A model generated the notes under the pieces. The model had not been told where the DNA came from. It did not search any database and was given only the letters and a program-made list of their open reading frames with translations. The position numbers and the translations under genes are program-made. Shown piece by piece: positions 18,862-25,960 of a DNA stretch of 64,000 nt; the first letter of the stretch is position 1; every line of letters starts with the position of its first letter. Source of the stretch: an uncultured Candidatus Melainabacteria bacterium (GTDB lineage: Bacteria > Cyanobacteriota > Vampirovibrionia > Gastranaerophilales > Gastranaerophilaceae); contig CAKUZB010000004.1 in assembly GCA_934717745.1 (NCBI GenBank), positions 1-64,000 on the forward strand, read 5' to 3'.

Positions 18862-19740
18862 ATGCAAAAGTGGTTATATTATTTGTTATTTTTTAAGAAA
18901 ATTTTCTATATACTGATTTACCCGTTTTTTATGGGCAAATCAAGATTTAGCAAGTTTTTTAGGTTAGGTATGGAGAATTATTTGATTTTTCAACCTGCAA
19001 AACTTCGTATGAAGCGTGTGAATAGAAACTTGTTGAATAAGTTTAAGACTGTTAGGTTTGCATCAATTGATGGTGCAAGACTTTTTGGTTGGTACACCGA
19101 AGCACAAAAGAATAAACCGACAATTTTATTTTTTCATGGTCAAGCAGAATCCATTTTAATGCATCAGGATAAAGTCGAATTTGCTTTAAAAAACGGATAC
19201 GGAATCTTCATGCTTTCGTATAGGGGGCATTATCGTGCGTGGGGACTACCGTCAGAAAAAGGTGTTTATGACGATGCTCAGTCTGCAATATATAAATTGA
19301 ATGAATTTGGGGTTAAAACTCAAGATATTATTCTTTGGGGACATTCTCTCGGTACAACCGTCGCAATGAATACGGCTGTTTATAACAATGTAAAAGCATT
19401 GATTTTGCAATCTCCGATAAAAGATATTTCTTCTGCAACTTATGATTTGGCTACGTTTTATTTAAGACGTGTAAAAATTCCTTGGATAAGAAAATATATT
19501 AAAACACATATAAAAGATATAAAATTTATTCAGAAATTTGATAATATTAATAAAATTGCAAAAGTGCGTTGTCCGATTTTGTTAGTGCATTCAAAGACAG
19601 ACAGAATTGCTCCGTCTAAAAACTCTCGTGAACTTTACGAGAAAAAATTAAATGCTCAATTATTCTTATCAGAAAACGGAAGCCATTGGAAGACAGGTTG
19701 GTGTATTAATAGAATTGCACAATTTATTGGCAATTTATAA
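18862..19740 (+). CDS. Alpha/beta hydrolase, membrane-associated
   Basis: About 292 residues from ATG 18862. A hydrophobic N-terminal helix (LYYLLFFKKIFYILIYPFF) suggests membrane anchoring. The hydrolase core shows the oxyanion strand ILFFHGQAE, the nucleophile elbow GHSLG, an Asp in VHSKTDRIAP, and a C-terminal His in GSHWKT, completing a Ser-Asp-His triad. It resembles the BEM46/YqkD-like serine hydrolases. Substrate unknown. An ATG at 18844 lies upstream of the inferred -10 box and is unlikely. Confidence 0.8.
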   Translation: MQKWLYYLLFFKKIFYILIYPFFMGKSRFSKFFRLGMENYLIFQPAKLRMKRVNRNLLNKFKTVRFASIDGARLFGWYTEAQKNKPTILFFHGQAESILMHQDKVEFALKNGYGIFMLSYRGHYRAWGLPSEKGVYDDAQSAIYKLNEFGVKTQDIILWGHSLGTTVAMNTAVYNNVKALILQSPIKDISSATYDLATFYLRRVKIPWIRKYIKTHIKDIKFIQKFDNINKIAKVRCPILLVHSKTDRIAPSKNSRELYEKKLNAQLFLSENGSHWKTGWCINRIAQFIGNL

Positions 19741-19770
19741 TTTTGTTATACAATGTTTTTGGAGGTAAAT

Positions 19771-20778
19771 ATGACAGAACAGAAAAGAATTATGTCGGGT
19801 ATGCGTCCGACAGGTAAATTACATTTAGGACACTATTTTGGGGTGATTGCAAATTGGGTAAATCTTCAAAATGATTATGATTGTTACTTTTCTGTTGCAG
19901 ATTGGCATGCTTTGACTACAAATTATGATAAAACTGAACATTTGAAAGAAAATGTTTATAATGTTATTATTGATTGGCTGGCATGCGGTATAAATCCAGA
20001 AAAAGCGACAATTTTTGTTCAATCAAAAATTCCTGAAATTGCAGAGTTGAACATTTATCTTGGAATGGTTACTCCACAAAATTGGGTTGAACGTGATCCG
20101 ACTCTTAAAGATATGGCAAAAATTCTTAGAAATAAAGAGGGGCAAAATTCTCAAATAGGTTTTGGCTTAATGGGTTATCCGGTTTTAATGAGTGCGGATA
20201 TTCTCGCTGTAAATGCTCATTATGTTCCGGTTGGTATTGATCAGGTTGCTCACGTAGAGTTGACTCGTGATATGGCTCGAAGATTTAATAATGTTTATAA
20301 TACGGATTATTTTATTGAACCTGCACCAAAATTGAATAATTGTCCACTATTATGCGGTGTTGACGGTGCAAAAATGGGTAAATCTTTTAATAATGATATA
20401 AAAATCAGTGATGATGAAGAAACTACTCAAAAGAAAATAATGCAATGTATTACAGACCGCTCAAGAGCAAGAAAAGACGATTTAGGACATCCTGATAAAT
20501 GCGAAGTTGCTTTTAAATATTGGCAAATTTTTGGTTCAGAAGAAGAATTGAAAAATATTGAAGAAGAATGCAAAGCCGGTCAAAGAGGTTGTGCAGATTG
20601 TAAAAGACAATTGGCACAAAAAGTTAATGATTATTTTAAAGACATTCGTGAACGTAGAAAATATTATGAAAATCATCTTGATGAAGTCGATGCAATTATT
20701 GAAAAAGGCGTAGAAAAATCAAGGGAAGTTTCTAAAAAGATTCTCGCAGATGTTAGAAATATTGTCGGTATGTATTAA
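19771..20778 (+). CDS. trpS: Tryptophanyl-tRNA synthetase
   Basis: Class I synthetase charging tRNA-Trp. 335 residues from ATG 19771, set by GGAGG 5 bases upstream; the upstream in-frame ATG at 19753 precedes the ribosome site. MRPTGKLHLGHYFG carries the HIGH-like motif and AKMGKSF the KMSKS-like loop. A terminator follows. Confidence 0.97.
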   Translation: MTEQKRIMSGMRPTGKLHLGHYFGVIANWVNLQNDYDCYFSVADWHALTTNYDKTEHLKENVYNVIIDWLACGINPEKATIFVQSKIPEIAELNIYLGMVTPQNWVERDPTLKDMAKILRNKEGQNSQIGFGLMGYPVLMSADILAVNAHYVPVGIDQVAHVELTRDMARRFNNVYNTDYFIEPAPKLNNCPLLCGVDGAKMGKSFNNDIKISDDEETTQKKIMQCITDRSRARKDDLGHPDKCEVAFKYWQIFGSEEELKNIEEECKAGQRGCADCKRQLAQKVNDYFKDIRERRKYYENHLDEVDAIIEKGVEKSREVSKKILADVRNIVGMY

Positions 20779-20794
20779 TTTTATACTTAAAACG

Positions 20795-20840
20795 AAAAAG
20801 GAAGCGGATTTTGGCTTTGCCAAAATCCGCTTCCTTTTTC
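20795..20840. terminator. Bidirectional terminator between trpS and the 60-residue gene
   Basis: Near-perfect inverted repeat of about 20 bases per arm (AAAAAGGAAGCGGATTTTGG and complement) with a CTTTG loop, A-rich before and T-rich after. It serves both convergent genes. Confidence 0.9.
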
Positions 20841-20860
20841 TCTCTCTTCTTATTTAAAAA

Positions 20861-21043
20861 TTAGTATAAATTTGTTCTTCTCATTAAATCTGATAATTTA
20901 ATGTCTTTAGAACTAATTGATGGAACACCTGCTGTTGCGTTTTCTATTCTTTTTGTAGAATTTCTGAAACTTGATAAACCTACACGCATAGTTTCATCGT
21001 TTCTCATCGCCATCATTTCTTTAAACATATTCAAAAGTCCCAT
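20861..21043 (-). CDS. Small protein of unknown function (60 residues)
   Basis: Starts MGLLNMFKEMMAMRN and ends SDLMRRTNLY; Met-rich amphipathic N-terminus, no membrane helix or Cys. A strong ribosome site (GGGAGG) stands before the ATG, and a terminator follows the stop, so it is likely a real gene. A sigma-28-like promoter (TAAA-N14-ACGATAA) lies about 50 bases upstream. No family recognised. Confidence 0.65.
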   Translation of the reverse strand: MGLLNMFKEMMAMRNDETMRVGLSSFRNSTKRIENATAGVPSISSKDIKLSDLMRRTNLY

Positions 21044-21092
21044 TATAACCTCCCTTTTGTTTCTTTTAGTATAAGGTGAGAGGTTTTAAATT

Positions 21093-21117
21093 TTATCGTA
21101 CAAAAATACTATTTTTA
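21093..21117 (-). promoter_or_regulatory. Sigma-28-like promoter upstream of the 60-residue gene
   Basis: On the minus strand TAAA, 14 bases, ACGATAA; the consensus for sigma-28/sigma-D is TAAA-N14-16-CCGATA(A/T). One mismatch in the -10 heptamer. Confidence 0.45.
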
Positions 21118-21154
21118 GGCTTTTTTAAAAATCCGGTTATGCTATAATTTTTTT

Positions 21155-21850
21155 ATGCAAGATGACAAAAAGGATTTTAATAGTGCGGTTGCTTTGTGTG
21201 AAAAAGAATTTTCTCATGATGAACTTATTTTGCTTTTGCAGAACGGCACAGTTATAGAACGTCAATATGGTGCATTAAATCTTGATTGTGTTAAAACGGA
21301 TGCTGAGGCAAAGATTTTATTGTCAAATTTGGTTGGAGTTGACGGTAAAATCAGAGAAGCGGTTGCACTAAAAACTTTTGAATTAACGAAATCTACCCCT
21401 GACTTATTTTTATCAAAAGAAAATTTTGAAATTTTTTCTAATGCAACAATTGATATAGACGGAAATGTTTGTCGATTGGCTATTTCATCTGCTTGCAATT
21501 TAAAGTCTAATAAGGAATTTTCGCTGTATTATGCACAAAAAATGATTGAAATAATTGATATTGCACTTGATGAAATATCAAAATTTACATTCAGAGATAA
21601 AAAATACAAAATCAATAAACAAATTTTTAAAATTTATTGGTGCTTGGAAGCGTTAATTGATTTTTATCCATACGTAAAAGAAGAAAAACTTCAAAATATT
21701 TTAAAAAAATGCTCAAAATTGCAAGAATATACAGTGAGAGAAAAATGTGCAAAGATACTTTGCCTTTGTGATTTAAATTCTGACATGCAAATTCTTTTTG
21801 ACAAGTTGAAAAACGATGAAAACTACTATGTACGTAATGTTTTCGGATAA
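21155..21850 (+). CDS. HEAT-repeat-like protein of unknown function
   Basis: 231 residues, helical throughout, with repeated units such as IREAVALKTFEL, VCRLAISSACNL and VREKCAKILCLC that fit HEAT/armadillo-type helices. No signal peptide. An extended -10 (TGCTATAAT) ends 6 nt before the ATG and there is no Shine-Dalgarno sequence, suggesting leaderless translation. Function not known. Confidence 0.7.
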   Translation: MQDDKKDFNSAVALCEKEFSHDELILLLQNGTVIERQYGALNLDCVKTDAEAKILLSNLVGVDGKIREAVALKTFELTKSTPDLFLSKENFEIFSNATIDIDGNVCRLAISSACNLKSNKEFSLYYAQKMIEIIDIALDEISKFTFRDKKYKINKQIFKIYWCLEALIDFYPYVKEEKLQNILKKCSKLQEYTVREKCAKILCLCDLNSDMQILFDKLKNDENYYVRNVFG

Positions 21851-21891
21851 CTTTAAATAATTAAGAATTAATTAAGAATTGATTATTTTGC

Positions 21892-21920
21892 TTGCACGTC
21901 ATGTATGTTTGGTTTATAAA
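21892..21920 (+). promoter_or_regulatory. Promoter of gapA
   Basis: -35 TTGCAC (21892-21897), 17-base spacer, -10 TATAAA (21915-21920), then a 35-base leader with AAGGAG before the ATG. Confidence 0.7.
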
Positions 21921-21961
21921 TGTAATGTTAACTATACATATATCAGAAGGAGATAAAGAAT

Positions 21962-22966
21962 ATGGTAAACGTAGCAATTAACGGCTTCGGTAGAATTGGC
22001 CGTAACACATTAAGAGCAGCAATCAGAGAAGGCATTTTTGATAAAATCAACTATGTTGCTATCAATGACCCTGGTTTAAAACCAGAAGATGCTGCACGTA
22101 TTTTTAAATATGACTCAGTTATGGGTAAATTCGATGGTACAGTAGAAGCATACGAAGAAGGTATCATTGTTAACGGTAAAAAAATTAAATTTTTCGCAGA
22201 AAAAGATCCTGCACAATTACCTTGGAAAGAATTAAACGTAGAAGTAGTTGTTGAATCAACTGGTTTCTTTACAGATGCAACAAAAGCACACGCTCACATT
22301 GATGCAGGTGCTAAAAAAGTTATCATCTCTGCTCCGGCAACAAACGAAGATAAAACAATCGTTTTAGGTGTAAATGATAAAGAATACGATCCTGCAAAAC
22401 ACAATGTAATCTCTATGGCATCTTGCACAACTAACTGCTTAGCACCGGTTGCTAAAGTTATTGATGAAAAATTCGGTATCGTTAAAGGTTTGATGACAAC
22501 AGTTCACTCATACACAGGCGACCAAAGAATCTTAGATGCTGGACACAAAGATCCTCGTAGAGCAAGAGCAGGTGCATTGAACATTGTTCCTACAAAAACA
22601 GGTGCAGCAAAAGCAGTTGCTTTAGTTTTACCTCAATTAAAAGGTAAATTGGACGGTTTCGCAATGCGTGTTCCTACTCCAGACGTTTCATTAGTAGACG
22701 TTGTATTTGAACTTTCTAAAGACGTAACAGTTGAAGAAGTTAATGCTGCATTAAAAGAAGGTGCAGACGGACACGTTCTTTGCTACACAGAAGAACCTCT
22801 AGTATCTTCTGACTACGTTGGTACATCTCAATCATCAACAGTTGACGCTTTATTAACTCGTGTAATGGGTGGCAACCAAGTTAAAATTATTTCTTGGTAC
22901 GATAATGAAATGGGATACTCAACTAGATTAGCAGAAACTACATTGATGGTTGCTGAAAAATTATAA
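21962..22966 (+). CDS. gapA: Glyceraldehyde-3-phosphate dehydrogenase
   Basis: 334 residues. NAD-binding GFGRIGRNT at the N-terminus, the catalytic ASCTTNC near 150, and SWYDNEMGYS near the end. Asp in NDP near residue 35 favours NAD over NADP, as in glycolytic GapA. It has its own promoter, AAGGAG and a strong terminator, consistent with high expression. Confidence 0.97.
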   Translation: MVNVAINGFGRIGRNTLRAAIREGIFDKINYVAINDPGLKPEDAARIFKYDSVMGKFDGTVEAYEEGIIVNGKKIKFFAEKDPAQLPWKELNVEVVVESTGFFTDATKAHAHIDAGAKKVIISAPATNEDKTIVLGVNDKEYDPAKHNVISMASCTTNCLAPVAKVIDEKFGIVKGLMTTVHSYTGDQRILDAGHKDPRRARAGALNIVPTKTGAAKAVALVLPQLKGKLDGFAMRVPTPDVSLVDVVFELSKDVTVEEVNAALKEGADGHVLCYTEEPLVSSDYVGTSQSSTVDALLTRVMGGNQVKIISWYDNEMGYSTRLAETTLMVAEKL

Positions 22967-22994
22967 TTTTTGAATAATTAATTCAATTATAATA

Positions 22995-23036
22995 AATTGA
23001 GCGATTTGCAATTTGCAAATCGCTCAATTGTTTTTT
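22995..23036 (+). terminator. Terminator of gapA
   Basis: Fifteen-base perfect stem AATTGAGCGATTTGC / GCAAATCGCTCAATT with a 5-base loop and a T run. Confidence 0.9.
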
Positions 23037-23060
23037 GTCTAAAACTCAGTAATATTAACA

Positions 23061-23094
23061 AAGGCAATATTTTTATAAAAAAATACTTTATATA
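23061..23094 (+). promoter_or_regulatory. Shared upstream element, copy C (GGCAAT-N20-TATATA), no gene directly behind it
   Basis: GGCAAT at 23063-23068, exactly 20 bases, TATATA at 23089-23094, with AAAAAATACTT in the spacer as in copy A. No open frame starts behind it before copy B, 208 bases on. The stretch 23095-23270 holds an inverted repeat TTTAATATC / GATATTAAA (23140-23148, 23168-23176) and no gene I can support; a short RNA is possible. Confidence 0.45.
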
Positions 23095-23270
23095 AATATA
23101 ATAAGTGATGTCGTAATAAATATGGCATGAAGAATAAATTTTAATATCACGGAAATTAAAATATTGCGATATTAAATACAAAAAATAAAAAACAAACTTA
23201 ACTTTTTTAGAACGCAAGTAATGACGGGCTAATGTGCTATTATGTTAAGTTTTGTTAAGCGATATTGTTT

Positions 23271-23320
23271 AAAAAAGGCAATTTTTTTGTCAAAAATTTT
23301 TTTATATAAGTACGAGAGAT
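23271..23320 (+). promoter_or_regulatory. Shared upstream element, copy B
   Basis: GGCAAT at 23277-23282, 20 bases, TATATA at 23303-23308, then TACGAGAGAT. Matches copy A in about 38 of 47 positions and is followed, as there, by a GGAGAG ribosome site. It ends 17 bases before the ATG at 23338. Confidence 0.55.
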
Positions 23321-23337
23321 TTAGCGGAGAGTCAAAA

Positions 23338-23652
23338 ATGTTAACAATTACAATGAATGTAAACTACCAAAGAAAGTTATCAGAATATAACAAAGTAGTT
23401 GCAGAAGAACAAATTGCAAAAAACACTTTAGACTCAATTACAGAAAAAGTTGATGACATCGTAGCAAGTGTAGATTCAAAAAGTCAATTATCAAAAAATG
23501 AATCATACCAAGAATTAGTTGCATTCCAATCAGCATATGATGTAAAAGTAGCAAACCTTGAATCTCAAGCAAAAGAATTAAAAGCACAATGTGATAGCAT
23601 GCAAAGTGCATTATCAAGAGGTCAATCACACAATATTTGGTGCTATGGCTAA
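23338..23652 (+). CDS. Small helical protein, MLTIT...NIWCYG family, member 1
   Basis: 104 residues from ATG 23338 (GGAGAG 8 bases upstream). No signal peptide. Two long, probably coiled-coil helices (about 8-50 and 58-95), then a short tail ending NIWCYG. The gene at 24667 encodes a relative with the same start (MLTIT) and end (NFWCFGGG) and the same helical build. The ends are more alike than the middle, suggesting terminal signals. Family not recognised; a substrate of a flagellar/type III-like exporter is one possibility. The in-frame extension to 23242 covers the shared DNA element and is rejected. Confidence 0.75.
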   Translation: MLTITMNVNYQRKLSEYNKVVAEEQIAKNTLDSITEKVDDIVASVDSKSQLSKNESYQELVAFQSAYDVKVANLESQAKELKAQCDSMQSALSRGQSHNIWCYG

Positions 23653-23747
23653 TAAATAAAAAATAGATTAAACCAATCGAGGTAAAGTTTAATTTATAAA
23701 AAAGATTTTTTATACTCTCTCTCTTAATATCCTCGTGTTTATTTAAT

Positions 23748-23779
23748 GTCTGTCATAAGTATGGCAGACTTTTTATTTT
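23748..23779 (+). terminator. Terminator of the 23338 gene
   Basis: GTCTGTCAT / ATGGCAGAC stem (one G-T pair) with an AAGT loop and T-rich tail. Confidence 0.75.
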
Positions 23780-23838
23780 GTAAATAAAAGGCTTTAGCGG
23801 ATTTGCTAAAATATTTGTATTAATAAAAATTAAAAGTC

Positions 23839-23991
23839 TTACCGCAAATTTAACGCACTATGCTCAAAAATACAATAAATTGTTAAAAAAATAATAACTT
23901 TACCGATATGTATTGCTTTAAAATCCTTTGGATTGTTTCTGCTATTCAAGGCTTGCTTTAATATAGTTGTTAAATCAATATTTTCATTCAT
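23839..23991 (-). pseudogene. Possible remnant of a DUF2577/XkdR-like contractile-tail gene
   Basis: A 50-codon frame begins MNENIDLTTILKQALN and continues to HIGKVIIF before ending. The start resembles the N-terminus of DUF2577 (XkdR-like) baseplate proteins: a short helix followed by a G-K-V-I strand. No good ribosome site. It lies downstream, on the same strand, of a fragment resembling the C-terminus of a gpD/XkdQ-type tail protein, the gene order in PBSX-like elements. Weak call. Confidence 0.25.
23884..23909 (+). promoter_or_regulatory. Sigma-28/sigma-D-like promoter upstream of the small secreted protein
   Basis: TAAA (23884-23887), 15 bases, CCGATAT (23903-23909), an exact match to the Bacillus sigma-D layout. 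The next plus-strand gene starts 143 bases downstream, which is far, so the assignment is tentative. The rest of 23780-24052 is AT-rich without another plus-strand gene. Confidence 0.4.
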
Positions 23992-24052
23992 TTTATTTAC
24001 TTTTCTTCATGAACCACTTGAAAATTAATAAAAAATAATAAATAATAAAAAT

Positions 24053-24322
24053 ATGAGAAATATTTTATTATTAATATCTTTTATATTTGTTTTCACATTG
24101 TCTGTATCTGCAATGCCAAACTATGACCCAAACCAAGAGCCAATCGTTTATGATGTTTCATACAATATCGCTTTGAGAAATAAGTTAGAAGATGATTTCC
24201 ATAAGAAATACACAAAAGAAATAACTCCAACATATTTTATTGACACCTCTCCAATGGGTGCGTATTATTGGGAAGTTATAGTTCCGTACGATAGACAAAA
24301 ACAAAATAATCAAGATAATTAA
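24053..24322 (+). CDS. Small secreted protein of unknown function
   Basis: 89 residues with a signal peptide (MRNILLLISFIFVFTLSVSA) and a mature part of about 69 residues rich in Tyr, Asp and Pro. No Cys after the signal, so not a lipoprotein. No Shine-Dalgarno sequence is evident. It overlaps the end of the minus-strand fragment at 24319 by four bases. No family recognised. Confidence 0.6.
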   Translation: MRNILLLISFIFVFTLSVSAMPNYDPNQEPIVYDVSYNIALRNKLEDDFHKKYTKEITPTYFIDTSPMGAYYWEVIVPYDRQKQNNQDN

Positions 24323-24639
24323 TCTTTTTTTCGTTTTTCAATCGATATTCTTACAACTTCTTTATTACTAGATATTGAGTGTTCGGCTGATGTTATTAAA
24401 TATGTTCCATTTAAAGCATATTCGGAAATGTTAACATCAATAATTTTTCCTTTAGAAATTCTATAATCACCCAACATTGTCAAGTTAATTTCTTCTGTTA
24501 TTTTGTTTAATTCTTTTAATTTATTTTTCACATATTGTTTTAAACCAATTATTTTGTAAAATATATTTTTCATAATTACAAATGTAAACATTTGTAACAA
24601 TACACTAAAGTTTTTTTCAGAAATGCCGATAAGTAACAT
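24319..24639 (-). pseudogene. C-terminal fragment resembling a phage gpD/XkdQ-type tail protein
   Basis: 106 codons. The last 55 residues (MLGDYRISKGKIIDV ... LNGTYLITSAEHSIS ... RISIEKR) follow the end of late-control gpD/XkdQ family hub proteins: a G-D-x-x-I-x-x-G turn, an L-x-G-x-Y-x-I-x-S-x-x-H strand pair and a final beta strand. The intact family is over 300 residues, so this is a truncation or relic. No ribosome site is visible, and its start lies within the sigma-28 promoter region of the divergent gene at 24667. Confidence 0.4.
24606..24632 (+). promoter_or_regulatory. Perfect sigma-28 (FliA) promoter
   Basis: TAAAGTTT (24606-24613), 11 bases, GCCGATAA (24625-24632): every base matches the E. 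coli FliA consensus TAAAGTTT-N11-GCCGATAA. It ends 34 bases before the ATG at 24667. A sigma-28-type factor is encoded at 58641. Confidence 0.85.
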
Positions 24640-24666
24640 GTGATTAGGTAAAAAAGGTAAAATGAT

Positions 24667-25056
24667 ATGTTAACAATTACGTCGAAATTACAATTAGATA
24701 ATTACAGAAAGCAGGCTAACTTGTTAGAGTTAGAACAACACTGTAATGCTAATTATCTTGATACGGCAACTGAACGTTTGGCAGGTATGGTTTCTTCGGC
24801 AGAAGCAGATATTAATGCTGAAAATAAACTCCGTGATAAAGATGATAAAATTGATAAAACTGAAGCCTTAAATTACTTCAAAGAAACTGATGAAACATAT
24901 TTGGCTCTTGAAGCATATAGTACGGCTTTGGAAACAAGAAATGCTTCAATTGATTCTGAAATGAAGTTTTTAAATGAAGCAATTGATGCTTTCCAAAAAG
25001 AACATGAAAATGGTATCAAAGACGATACGAATTTCTGGTGTTTCGGTGGGGGTTAG
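24667..25056 (+). CDS. Small helical protein, MLTIT...NFWCFGGG family, member 2
   Basis: 129 residues, no signal peptide. Starts MLTITSKLQ and ends NFWCFGGG, as its relative at 23338 starts MLTITMNVN and ends NIWCYG. The body is charged and helical (about 8-55 and 65-112), likely coiled coil, with a DKDDKIDKTE stretch resembling a calcium loop. Driven by the perfect sigma-28 promoter at 24606-24632. An ATG at 24662 is in another frame. Sigma-28 normally controls late flagellar or exported proteins, so a filament, needle or effector role is possible but unproven. Confidence 0.8.
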   Translation: MLTITSKLQLDNYRKQANLLELEQHCNANYLDTATERLAGMVSSAEADINAENKLRDKDDKIDKTEALNYFKETDETYLALEAYSTALETRNASIDSEMKFLNEAIDAFQKEHENGIKDDTNFWCFGGG

Positions 25057-25070
25057 TATTTAAAGATTTA

Positions 25071-25112
25071 ATAATGGCGGTTTTGATTTTATCAAAACCG
25101 CCATTATTTTAT
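25071..25112. terminator. Bidirectional terminator between the 24667 gene and folD
   Basis: ATAATGGCGGTTTTGAT and its near complement form a stem of about 16 bases, T-rich on both sides. Confidence 0.85.
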
Positions 25113-25126
25113 TAATTTTAATTATT

Positions 25127-25960
25127 TTATTTGTTTTCAAACAACAATACGGTATTTTCCATCAATGATGCGATTGTCATTGGTCCAACACCTTTAGGAA
25201 CCGGTGTAATATAACTTGCAACCTCGCTTACTTCTTCAAAATCGACATCGCCTGTGATTTTATTATTTTCGTCTTTAAAAATACCTACGTCAATAACAAC
25301 AGCACCTTTTTTTACCATATTCTGAAAAATTATCTTTTTTCCAACCGCAGAAATTAAAATATCTGCTTGTTTTGTAATTTCTGACAAGTTTTTTGTTTTT
25401 GAGTGGCATATTGTAACTGTCGCATTTTCGTTCAATAGCATAATTGCTAAAGGTTTTCCAACAATGTTAGAGCGTCCGACAATTACCGCATGTTTTCCGT
25501 CAATTTGAATATTATATTCTTTTAAAAGTCTTAAAACACCTTTTGGTGTGCATGGATATGCTTTTGGGGGTATTCCGTTTAGTAAATCACCTGTGTTTGA
25601 GGCTGTAAAGCCATCAACATCTTTTTGAGGTAAAATTGCTTTTATTACCTCTTTTTCGTCAATATGTTTTGGCAGAGGTAATTGAACCAATATTGCATGA
25701 ACTGAAATATCAGAGTTAAGTTCTTCAATTTTTTCAATTAACTCTTTTTGTGTTATTTCTTCCGGATACCTAATAATTGTTGATTTTATCCCGATAAGTT
25801 CTGCTTTTTTGTTTTTTAAATTGACGTAAATTGTGCTTGCCGGATTTTCACCAACTTGAATAACAACAAGATGAGGTTTCTCTGTCATTTTAGAAACCTT
25901 TTCTGTCAGTTCAGTTGTAATTTTTTCGGCAACTTGTTTTCCGTCAATTATAATCGCCAT
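25127..25960 (-). CDS. folD: Methylenetetrahydrofolate dehydrogenase/cyclohydrolase FolD
   Basis: Bifunctional enzyme interconverting 5,10-methylene-THF and 10-formyl-THF. 277 residues; catalytic Lys in the YVNLKNKKAE helix near 50, the QLPLPKH motif near 95, IVGRSNIVGKP near 160 for NADP, and PVPKGVGPMT near 255. AGAGGA precedes the ATG, which abuts the end of the upstream ATPase gene. Confidence 0.96.
   Translation of the reverse strand: MAIIIDGKQVAEKITTELTEKVSKMTEKPHLVVIQVGENPASTIYVNLKNKKAELIGIKSTIIRYPEEITQKELIEKIEELNSDISVHAILVQLPLPKHIDEKEVIKAILPQKDVDGFTASNTGDLLNGIPPKAYPCTPKGVLRLLKEYNIQIDGKHAVIVGRSNIVGKPLAIMLLNENATVTICHSKTKNLSEITKQADILISAVGKKIIFQNMVKKGAVVIDVGIFKDENNKITGDVDFEEVSEVASYITPVPKGVGPMTIASLMENTVLLFENK

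Noticed and set aside
22987..23217. Minus-strand 76-codon frame downstream of gapA
   Set aside because: It overlaps the gapA terminator stem and the GGCAAT element, and its product is low-complexity Tyr/Ile/Phe.
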